DNA of 5,693 nucleotides from Parcubacteria group bacterium CG_4_9_14_0_2_um_filter_35_11 (lineage in GTDB: Bacteria; Patescibacteriota; Minisyncoccia; Minisyncoccales; GCA-002788555), in assembly GCA_002788555.1 (NCBI GenBank), contig PFRL01000035.1, positions 4,935 through 10,627 of the forward strand, read 5' to 3'. The notes under the pieces are model-generated. The model did not search any database, was not told the DNA's origin, and worked only from the letters and a program-made list of their open reading frames with translations. The position numbers and the translations under genes were made by a program. Below are positions 1-4,157 of this stretch, piece by piece; position 1 is the first letter of the stretch; the number at the start of each line of letters is the position of its first letter.

Positions 1-489
1 TGATAAAATATGGAAGCCATCAAAAGGAGGAGCCGGCCAAAGGTTAAATACAAAAAGCATTAAATTTATCCAGACAATATAACCAAAATAGAAAACTAAA
101 TTTTGGAAAAAAGTAGTCTGATAAATTCTAATAAATCTGATTAAAGCTCCGAACAATATCGCAATTAAAAAATTAGAGAGAGGGCCTGCCAACGCCACTT
201 TTAATGTTCCATATTTTTTATCCTTAAAATTAGAGGGGTTAATCGGAACGGGTTTGGTCCAGCCGAAGATAATCCCCCTGCCAGAAATAAGGCTTGACAA
301 AAATAAAATTCCAGGAAGTAAAACCGAGCCAAAGGGATCGAGGTGCTTTAGGGGGTTTAAAGTGAGTCTCCCGTTAATGCGGGCTGTTGGATCTCCCAAA
401 GAATCGGCTACAAAGCCATGGGAAACCTCATGGATAACCACTGAGAAAAGAAAAATAAATCCGAGAAATAATGAATTTATAATCTCCAT
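1..489 (-). CDS. Site-2 protease family (peptidase M50) membrane metalloprotease, 3' end cut by window edge
   Basis: Intramembrane zinc metalloprotease of the M50/S2P family, which cleaves membrane-embedded substrates such as anti-sigma factors; the substrate here is unknown. The 163 visible residues show the zinc motif HEVSHG (H20, E21, H24) inside the first hydrophobic segment (about 5-24). The second family signature is NLWPAPPFDG (149-158), whose D157 would be the third zinc ligand. Other hydrophobic stretches lie near 52-70, 97-117 (ALAGPLSNF, also typical of the family) and 128-150. Small M50 proteins usually have about 200-220 residues, so roughly 40-60 C-terminal residues lie beyond base 1. 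The ATG at 489-487 is the only start after the in-frame stop at 513-511. No Shine-Dalgarno sequence precedes it, so initiation may be leaderless or SD-independent. It is divergent from rpmB with a 51-bp spacer. Family assignment is secure; physiological role is not. Confidence 0.93.
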   Translation of the reverse strand, partial: MEIINSLFLGFIFLFSVVIHEVSHGFVADSLGDPTARINGRLTLNPLKHLDPFGSVLLPGILFLSSLISGRGIIFGWTKPVPINPSNFKDKKYGTLKVALAGPLSNFLIAILFGALIRFIRIYQTTFFQNLVFYFGYIVWINLMLFVFNLWPAPPFDGFHILS

Positions 490-517
490 TGAAAAAAAAG
501 AGGATATGTGTTAGTAT
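489..517 (+). promoter_or_regulatory. Sigma70-type promoter for rpmB
   Basis: The -35 box TTGAAA (489-494) is separated by exactly 17 bp from the -10 box TAGTAT (512-517). They match 5/6 and 4/6 of the consensus. Transcription would start near 524, giving a leader of about 17 bases before the rpmB ATG. Only AAGG-like bases at 521-524 resemble an SD; they are too far from the ATG and partly upstream of the predicted start site. The -35 overlaps the start codon of the divergent protease gene. Predicted by eye. Confidence 0.5.
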
Positions 518-520
518 CCT
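501..520. promoter_or_regulatory. Palindrome over the rpmB promoter, candidate operator
   Basis: AGGATATGTGTTAGTATCCT has perfect 6-bp arms (AGGATA at 501-506, TATCCT at 515-520) around an 8-base centre. It covers the promoter spacer and the whole -10 box. It lies on DNA shared by the two divergent genes, so a bound protein could affect both. No regulator is visible in the window, and chance cannot be excluded for arms of this length. Confidence 0.3.
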
Positions 521-540
521 AAGGTAAAAAATATAAAAAT

Positions 541-753
541 ATGAAAAAATGTGTTATTTGCGGGAAATCCTATACTAAAACTATAACACTAAAAAAGTTA
601 AGAGGCAAGTACAACCCGACTTCAAAAAAGAAAAAGTACCCAAATTTGCAGTGGGTAAAATTACCACCCGAATTTGCTAAAAAATTAGGCTTACCGGCTG
701 ACAGAAGAGTTAAAGCCTGCACCAAATGCATCAAAAGACTCTACAAAGTTTAA
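541..753 (+). CDS. rpmB: Large-subunit ribosomal protein bL28, zinc-ribbon form
   Basis: This 70-residue, strongly basic protein matches bL28, a component of the 50S subunit near the E-site side. Recognisable features are the N-terminal CxxCGK block (C4, C7, G8, K9), the central KYPNLQWV segment (32-39) that corresponds to the conserved PNLQ of the family, and the C-terminal RVKACTKCIKRL block (56-67). C4/C7 and C60/C63 form two CxxC knuckles that could bind one zinc ion, as in the C+ forms of bL28. Length is within the family's usual 60-80. The ATG at 541 follows an in-frame stop; no well-placed SD is present. It has its own promoter and lies upstream of tRNA-Pro in the same direction, so read-through into the tRNA is plausible. 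Confidence 0.87.
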   Translation: MKKCVICGKSYTKTITLKKLRGKYNPTSKKKKYPNLQWVKLPPEFAKKLGLPADRRVKACTKCIKRLYKV

Positions 754-758
754 AAATC

Positions 759-842
759 ATTTTTGGTTCCAAGGGAATAGGAGCAAAATGACGTAAGGGG
801 ACGGCTTGTCCATCATCTTAAGGGAGGCGTGGAACCAAAAAT
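759..842 (+). repeat. 12-bp inverted repeat enclosing 60 bases, abutting tRNA-Pro
   Basis: ATTTTTGGTTCC (759-770) is perfectly repeated in inverse as GGAACCAAAAAT (831-842). The 60-base interior can form a further hairpin: ATGA (788-791) with TCAT (813-816), enclosing GGAC (799-802) with GTCC (808-811). The right arm ends one base before the first base of the tRNA. No T-tract follows, so it is not an ordinary intrinsic terminator, and no flanking target-site duplication is visible. It may be a structured 3' UTR or tRNA leader read out of rpmB, a small RNA, or a tiny repeat element. No known RNA family was recognised. Confidence 0.6.
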
Positions 843-916
843 CGGGGTGTAGTACAACGGTAGTATGCAGGCATGGGGGGTCTGTGACCCGGGTTCAATT
901 CCCGGCACCCCGACCA
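843..916 (+). tRNA. tRNA-Pro (anticodon GGG), CCA encoded
   Basis: A full cloverleaf can be drawn. The acceptor stem CGGGGTG (843-849) pairs with CACCCCG (906-912), followed by discriminator A913 and an encoded CCA (914-916). The D stem GTAC (852-855) pairs with GTAT (863-866) around a loop carrying GG at 859-860. The anticodon stem CAGGC (868-872) pairs with GTCTG (880-884) around ATGGGGG, placing anticodon GGG at 875-877. The T arm is CCGGG-TTCAATT-CCCGG (889-905). The C1-G72 acceptor pair is typical of bacterial tRNA-Pro. It reads CCC and CCU codons. No separate promoter is evident, so it may depend on rpmB transcription. Confidence 0.95.
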
Positions 917-952
917 ATCGACTATACTGAACTTAGCGCGAATCTATTTTTA

Positions 953-976
953 GCGAAACTGCGTTAGCAGTTTCGC
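953..976. repeat. Perfect 10-bp hairpin in the tRNA-typA spacer
   Basis: GCGAAACTGC (953-962) pairs with GCAGTTTCGC (967-976) around the loop GTTA. It is preceded, not followed, by a T-run (947-951). It would therefore act as a plus-strand terminator only poorly; it may protect the tRNA 3' trailer or be an intergenic repeat. Confidence 0.6.
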
Positions 977-978
977 CT

Positions 979-1015
979 CGCCCGCGCTTCGGCCGGGCGG
1001 GAAAGAAAAGTTTTT
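979..1015 (+). terminator. GC-rich UUCG-loop hairpin, weak terminator candidate
   Basis: CGCCCG (979-984) and GC (986-987) pair with GC (992-993) and CGGGCG (994-999) around the very stable loop TTCG, with C985 bulged. A T5 run follows only at 1011-1015, after an A/G-rich 11-base gap, so this is a poor match to a standard intrinsic terminator. It may end transcription after tRNA-Pro, or stabilise or process the transcript. The rest of the spacer up to 1101 holds a small AGGC/GCCT hairpin (1058-1068), ACCGCGGT (1075-1082) and no convincing typA promoter. Confidence 0.3.
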
Positions 1016-1101
1016 CAAAAATTTTTAGCGGATGCCGTAGAACGCCGTAAAAGCGGGAGGCGAAGCCTGAGAATACCGCGGTTTTAGCCGTGGTAGTTCA
1101 T

Positions 1102-2928
1102 ATGGAATTTAGAACTATTGCTATTATTGCCCATATTGATCATGGTAAAACTACGCTGGTAGATGGCCTTTTAAAACAAGGAGGTGTTTTTGGCGTTAGG
1201 GAAGAAGTGCCGGAAAGAGTAATGGATTCCAATATTCAAGAGAAAGAGAGGGGCATCACAATTTACGCAAAAAATGCTTCAGTAAAATACAAGGATACAA
1301 AGATAAATATAATTGACACTCCGGGCCATACTGCATTTGGTTCCGAAGTGGAACGGGTTTTGCGCGCAGTGGACTCTGTTTTACTTTTGGTCGATGCCTG
1401 CGAGGGACCGATGCCTCAGACCCGTTTCGTTCTTAAAAAGTCGCTGGCCTTGGGTTTAAAACCTATTGTAGTAATCAATAAAGTAGATAGACCAAACGCC
1501 AATCCCAACGAAACCCTGAGCGCAGTTTTTGATTTATTTGGTGAACTGGGGGCGAACAATGAGCAATTAGATTTTTCTTATATATTTACCGATGCCAAAA
1601 AAGGAATTGCTTACAGGGATTTAGGTGATAAATCTTCTGATCTGACGCCTTTATTTAATTTAATTTTAGAAAAAATCAAACCTGCCAGGTCCGGTAATTC
1701 ATTTCCTTTGCGATTCCAGGCGATTAAGCTTTTTTATGACAATTTTTTGGGTCGGATGGCTTTGGGGAAAATTTATGAAGGAACAATAAAAATCGGGCAG
1801 ACAGTTTTTTTAAAGAAACCCGATGGTTCTGTCAACCAAGAAACAATCAACAAGATTTTTATTTTTGAAGGACTTAAAAGAAAAGAGGTGCCTCTGGCGG
1901 TTGCTGGTGATATTGTTATGGTATCAGGACTGCCAAATATATATGTTGGCGATACAGTTTGCCAGGAAAGAGATTCTGAGTCTTTACCGGTTATTTCCAT
2001 TGATCCGCCGACTATTTCAGTTGAGTTTTTAGTCAATGATTCTCCTTTTTCCGGAAGAGAAGGAAAATGTTTGACAATCAGGGAGATTAAAAATCGTTTG
2101 GAAAAGGAATTAGAAACTAATATCGGTTTGAAAGTGGATTTCCCGACGGGGCAGGGGAAATCTTTTCGAGTTTCGGCTAGGGCCGAAATGCAGATAGAGG
2201 TTTTGGTTGAGGAAATGAGGCGAGAGGGATTTGAATTACAATTAGCCCGGCCTCAAGTTATTATGAAAGAGGAAAACGGGAAATTAATGGAACCAATTGA
2301 GCAAGTGGTGATAGAAGCGCAGGAAGAATACAACGGTTCTATTATTGGAAGCCTAAGTAGGAAGAAAGGAGAATTAAAAAATATTATAAGGAAAGAGAAA
2401 AGCACAATGCTAGAATTTGAAGTTCCTACCCGTGGTTTACTGGGCTATGCCAGTGAATTTGTCGCCGTGACTAAAGGACAAGGAATTATAAGCCATAATT
2501 TTTTGGAATACAGACCATATAAAGGAGAGATTCTTGTCCGCGAAAGTGGTTCAATTATTGCCGATCGTAATGGTAGAGCACTTTCTTTTTCTTTGTGGAA
2601 TTTGCAGCAACGAGGGCCTTTATTTGTTAGCCCGGGTGATGAAGTTTATGAAGGAATGATTATCGGTGAAGCGCTAAAAGGTTACGATGTTATCGCCAAT
2701 CCCATGAAAGAAAAGAATTTGAGCAAAAGAATAAGGAATAAAAGCACAGACAAAGCTATCGGCCTTTTTTCAGTTCCGGAAATGACCTTAGAAAGAGCTT
2801 TAGGATTTATTAAAGATGATGAACTTGTTGAAATCACTTCTTCGGCTATTCGTCTCCGTAAAAAAAATCTCAAAGAGCTGGATCGGAAAGTAGTTGCCAG
2901 AGCAAGTCGAAACAAAAACGAAGATTGA
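1102..2928 (+). CDS. typA: Translational GTPase TypA/BipA
   Basis: Ribosome-associated GTPase of the EF-G/LepA superfamily, implicated in 50S assembly and growth at low temperature or under stress. The 608 residues match the usual length of about 600-615. GTPase motifs are AHIDHGKT (10-17, G1), RGITI (50-54, G2), DTPGH (72-76, G3) and NKVD (126-129, G4). G5 reads TDAK at 163-166, with Asp where Ser is usual. A beta-barrel domain follows (about 200-300), then an EF-G III-like domain with RAEMQIEVLVEEMRREGFEL (360-379). The BipA-specific C-terminal region includes VPTRGLLGYASEF (441-453) and ends DDELVEITSSAIRLRKK (572-588). An in-frame GTG at 1090 would add four residues, but the ATG at 1102 fits the family's N-terminus better. 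No clear SD precedes either. It ends in TGA and appears to stand alone. Confidence 0.97.
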   Translation: MEFRTIAIIAHIDHGKTTLVDGLLKQGGVFGVREEVPERVMDSNIQEKERGITIYAKNASVKYKDTKINIIDTPGHTAFGSEVERVLRAVDSVLLLVDACEGPMPQTRFVLKKSLALGLKPIVVINKVDRPNANPNETLSAVFDLFGELGANNEQLDFSYIFTDAKKGIAYRDLGDKSSDLTPLFNLILEKIKPARSGNSFPLRFQAIKLFYDNFLGRMALGKIYEGTIKIGQTVFLKKPDGSVNQETINKIFIFEGLKRKEVPLAVAGDIVMVSGLPNIYVGDTVCQERDSESLPVISIDPPTISVEFLVNDSPFSGREGKCLTIREIKNRLEKELETNIGLKVDFPTGQGKSFRVSARAEMQIEVLVEEMRREGFELQLARPQVIMKEENGKLMEPIEQVVIEAQEEYNGSIIGSLSRKKGELKNIIRKEKSTMLEFEVPTRGLLGYASEFVAVTKGQGIISHNFLEYRPYKGEILVRESGSIIADRNGRALSFSLWNLQQRGPLFVSPGDEVYEGMIIGEALKGYDVIANPMKEKNLSKRIRNKSTDKAIGLFSVPEMTLERALGFIKDDELVEITSSAIRLRKKNLKELDRKVVARASRNKNED

Positions 2929-2937
2929 CATACGTCC

Positions 2938-3006
2938 TCCTGTTTCGCCTTACTTCGCAAGGCGAAGCGGGACTGGGGTGGGAACAGCTCCGAAAAGAAC
3001 CCCGTC
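2938..3006 (+). repeat. Two-hairpin structured 3' region after typA
   Basis: The first stem pairs 2938-2951 with 2959-2972 over 14 positions, two of them G-U wobbles, around the loop ACTTCGC; its core is TTCGCCTT/AAGGCGAA. A second stem pairs GAC-GGGGT (2971-2979, one bulged T) with ACCCC-GTC (2999-3006). The stems share bases 2971-2972, so full-length versions compete. No T-tract directly follows either; the nearest short run is at 3014-3017. It probably stabilises or ends the typA message, but it is not a textbook terminator. Confidence 0.4.
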
Positions 3007-3069
3007 CTCTATGCTTTTAATTCAAAATTCAGCAGGTTATTGAGAATAAAAAGTCGTTGTTTTTTTAGA

Positions 3070-3078
3070 TGATATAAT
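3070..3078 (+). promoter_or_regulatory. Extended -10 promoter candidate
   Basis: TGATATAAT is a perfect extended -10 element (TG-N-TATAAT) with no convincing -35 at the usual distance. Transcription would start near 3085 and read through the paired hairpins at 3091-3120 into the broken gene at 3131-3445. It may be the relic promoter of that gene or drive a non-coding transcript. Confidence 0.35.
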
Positions 3079-3090
3079 TAAAAACTTAGA

Positions 3091-3120
3091 GGGCGGGATT
3101 GCCGCCCGCAGGACGGCAAT
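3091..3120 (+). repeat. Two mutually exclusive hairpins
   Basis: GGGCGG (3091-3096) pairs with CCGCCC (3102-3107) around GATTG. Alternatively ATTGCCG (3098-3104) pairs with CGGCAAT (3114-3120) around a 9-base loop. Both use CCG at 3102-3104, so only one can form. The pair lies just after the predicted start of the 3070-3078 promoter. No T-run follows, so it does not look like a finished attenuator; a GC-rich intergenic repeat is the plainer explanation. Confidence 0.4.
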
Positions 3121-3130
3121 TAAAGGTTAG

Positions 3131-3445
3131 AATCAGGATTTTGTTCAAAAAAGGTTCCCCAGTAGTATAAATCCTTTTGATTTAACTACGGGGCAGGCGC
3201 ACTTCGTTCAGTAATTGCGACCAGACGAAACTTTCAGAATTTTGAGGGTAATGTAATCGCTTGTACGCCCCACGCTGGATTACGAAGTGTTGAAAAAGTT
3301 AGTTTTTCTTCCAAGCGAAGAAAAGCAGGACAAAATTGTGAGCGGGGTAAAATCGTATTACAAAAAAGTCAAAACATTGCGGGCGGAAGCAGCGGAAGTT
3401 TTATAACCCCTGCAAAAGCAACTGGAACAAATGATTTTGGTGTAA
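3131..3445 (+). pseudogene. Decayed gene fragment, possibly the C-terminal end of a type I restriction specificity (HsdS-like) subunit
   Basis: Protein-like sequence continues through three plus-strand segments joined by frame changes. The first (3131-3196, after a TAG at 3128) includes SSINPFDLTTGQ. The second (about 3199-3261) includes RRNFQNFEGNVIA. The third (3263-3403) includes VRPTLDYEVLKKL and LPSEEKQDKIVSGV, then a Lys/Glu/Ala-rich helix. After TAA at 3404 the same frame continues as PLQKQLEQMILV to TAA at 3443. The order 'GNVIA...RP, an LP..EE.Q..IV segment, then a helical tail' resembles the end of HsdS target-recognition proteins. The family call is tentative, because it rests on memory of the motif pattern and no partner methylase or nuclease gene is visible. 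Two frameshifts and an internal stop argue against function. Confidence 0.4.
3157..3193 (+). repeat. Strong bulged hairpin, 15-bp stem
   Basis: CCCC, GTAGT and TAAATC (3157-3173, with single bulged A residues at 3161 and 3167) pair with GATTTA, ACTAC and GGGG (3179-3193) around the loop CTTTT. All 15 pairs are Watson-Crick. It overlaps the first segment of the broken gene. It could be a chance product of coding sequence, an imperfect palindrome of the kind found at IS200/IS605 ends, or a repeat that landed here; no transposase is nearby. Confidence 0.5.
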
Positions 3446-3449
3446 ATAA

Positions 3450-3478
3450 TTGACTATTTATCAATAATAAGGCAGAAT
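3450..3478 (+). promoter_or_regulatory. Sigma70-type promoter for the RRM gene
   Basis: TTGACT (3450-3455, 5/6 match) and CAGAAT (3473-3478, 4/6 match) are 17 bp apart. The predicted start near 3485 coincides with the first base of the folded leader (3484), which supports the call independently. A small inverted repeat, ATTGA (3449-3453) and TCAAT (3461-3465), straddles the -35 and might bind a regulator. Confidence 0.5.
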
Positions 3479-3483
3479 TAAGT

Positions 3484-3587
3484 AGTAAGCTTCTTATTTT
3501 CCCTTTCCTTACATAAAATAATGTGTAAGTTCAAGAGATAAAATAAGATAGGTCGGCTTACTTATGATTTATTATTATGTAAGGAAA
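3484..3587 (+). promoter_or_regulatory. Two-state 5' leader of the RRM gene, candidate RNA thermosensor
   Basis: Fold A has three helices: AGTAAGC (3484-3490) with GCTTACT (3556-3562); TCTTATTTT (3492-3500) with AAAATAAGA (3540-3548); and a nested CTTACAT (3508-3514) with ATGT/AAG (3521-3529, bases GT bulged). It leaves the SD single-stranded. Fold B is a perfect 13-bp helix, TTTCCTTACATAA (3504-3516) with TTATGTAAGGAAA (3575-3587), whose right arm contains the SD AAGGA (3581-3585). Fold B uses the strand needed for the nested helix and crosses the other two, so A and B exclude each other. This is the layout of a translational switch, like the cspA cold-shock leader in principle. The pairing is directly visible; the switching and its trigger are inference. 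Confidence 0.6.
3581..3585 (+). promoter_or_regulatory. Shine-Dalgarno of the RRM gene, sequestrable
   Basis: AAGGA lies 7 bases before the ATG at 3593 and is the only well-placed SD at a gene start in this window. It sits wholly inside the right arm of the 13-bp inverted repeat, so the leader can hide it. Confidence 0.75.
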
Positions 3588-3592
3588 ACATT

Positions 3593-3913
3593 ATGGCAAA
3601 AAAATTGTATGTAGGCGGGTTGTCTTACGAGACAACCGAGAATACCTTAAAAGAGACGTTTTCTAAGGCTGGAACCGTTGGATCGGCGACTATTATCATC
3701 GACAAAATGTCCGGTCGCTCCAAAGGATTCGGTTTTGTTGAAATGTCGTCCGACGAAGAAGCTCAAAAGGCGATTGAAATGTTCAATGGCAAAGAACTTG
3801 ACGGACGAACTATTACGGTGAATGAAGCCCGTCCGCAGGAGTCTCGCCCTCGGCGAGGTGGATTTGACCGCGGCGGCCGCGGGTTTGGCGGTGACCGCAG
3901 AACCCGCTATTAA
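3593..3913 (+). CDS. Single-RRM RNA-binding protein with Gly/Arg-rich tail
   Basis: A 106-residue cytoplasmic RNA-binding protein of the bacterial RRM family, comparable in size to cyanobacterial Rbp proteins. The domain fills residues 3-80. RNP2 is LYVGGL (5-10) and RNP1 is KGFGFVEM (44-51), with the RNA-stacking aromatics at Y6, F46 and F48. The tail (82-106) is rich in Arg and Gly, with RRGG, DRGGRG and GGDRR, and would add non-specific RNA affinity. Relatives act as RNA chaperones or message-localising factors and several are cold-induced, which fits the structured leader found here. The tail's DNA (about 3840-3900) is much more GC-rich than the neighbouring genes because of its Gly/Arg codons. 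It has its own promoter and SD, stands alone, and is followed by terminators. The specific RNA targets are unknown. Confidence 0.95.
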   Translation: MAKKLYVGGLSYETTENTLKETFSKAGTVGSATIIIDKMSGRSKGFGFVEMSSDEEAQKAIEMFNGKELDGRTITVNEARPQESRPRRGGFDRGGRGFGGDRRTRY

Positions 3914-3937
3914 GATAGTGAAAAGGCGGAAAAGAGA

Positions 3938-4004
3938 GGGTGAGGAGGGAATTTTTACCCCGCACCGAGCTTGCTCTGGTGCGGTGGCCTTTTCCTCCCA
4001 ACCC
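3938..4004 (+). repeat. Long two-tier hairpin after the RRM gene
   Basis: An inner stem CCGCACC (3960-3966), extended by GAG (3967-3969), pairs with CTC and GGTGCGG (3974-3984) around CTTG, with T3977 bulged. Outer arms GGGT and GGAGG (3938-3948) pair with CCTCC and ACCC (3994-4004). No T-run directly abuts the inner stem; a T4 follows at 4007-4010. It likely protects the message 3' end ahead of the true terminator at 4014-4035. Confidence 0.5.
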
Positions 4005-4013
4005 CCTTTTCCT

Positions 4014-4035
4014 GTCTGCCGTAGGCAGGCTTTTT
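4014..4035 (+). terminator. Intrinsic terminator of the RRM gene
   Basis: GTCTGCC (4014-4020) pairs with GGCAGGC (4024-4030), one pair being G-U, around the triloop GTA. Five T residues follow directly (4031-4035). The distance of about 100 bases from the stop codon suits a structured 3' UTR. Confidence 0.75.
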
Positions 4036-4061
4036 GTCCCGCCCGAGCGGTCAGATTTTTT

Positions 4062-4081
4062 GCTCGAAAAAAAGTTCGAGC
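4062..4081. repeat. Small 7-bp hairpin
   Basis: GCTCGAA (4062-4068) pairs with TTCGAGC (4075-4081) around AAAAAG. GCTCG (4062-4066) can instead pair with CGAGC at 4044-4048. The T6 run precedes it on the plus strand, so it is not a terminator in either direction. Confidence 0.4.
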
Positions 4082-4097
4082 TTCGTCTAACAATTGC

Positions 4098-4137
4098 TAA
4101 AACTAAAAACGCCACACTCTTGGCGTTTTTAGTTTTA
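4098..4137. terminator. Bidirectional intrinsic terminator between convergent genes
   Basis: TAAAACTAAAAACGCCA (4098-4114) is perfectly inverted as TGGCGTTTTTAGTTTTA (4121-4137) around CACTCT: a 17-bp stem with a GC core and A/T-rich ends. On both strands GGCG is followed by TTTTT. It therefore serves as a backup terminator for the RRM gene and as the main terminator for the copper ATPase, whose stop codon lies 20 bases away. Confidence 0.85.
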
Positions 4138-4157
4138 CTATCTCTAATATTAAAGGC

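Noticed and set aside
254..514. An 86-codon plus-strand reading frame antisense to the protease.
   Set aside because: It lies almost wholly opposite a well-supported M50 gene with clear zinc motifs; its translation has no recognisable family and low plausibility.
1090..1101. GTG at 1090 as the typA start.
   Set aside because: It adds only Met-Val-Val-His before a normal TypA N-terminus and has no better SD than the ATG at 1102.
917..1101. CRISPR or tandem repeat array suggested by short repeats and hairpins.
   Set aside because: The repeats are short, only two copies each, and unevenly spaced; no cas gene is present.
2926..3072. The typA frame stays open for 47 codons after its TGA, until another TGA at 3070, raising the idea of TGA recoding (code 25) or read-through.
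   Set aside because: The extension covers the hairpin block, does not look like a TypA tail, and TypA is already full length. No confident gene has an internal TGA, and an open stretch of this length is expected fairly often by chance.
3647..4115. Minus-strand and alternative plus-strand reading frames of 90-150 codons over the RRM gene and its 3' region.
   Set aside because: They are by-products of the GC-rich Gly/Arg tail and terminator region, run across the terminator hairpin at 4014-4035, and conflict with the clear RRM gene.
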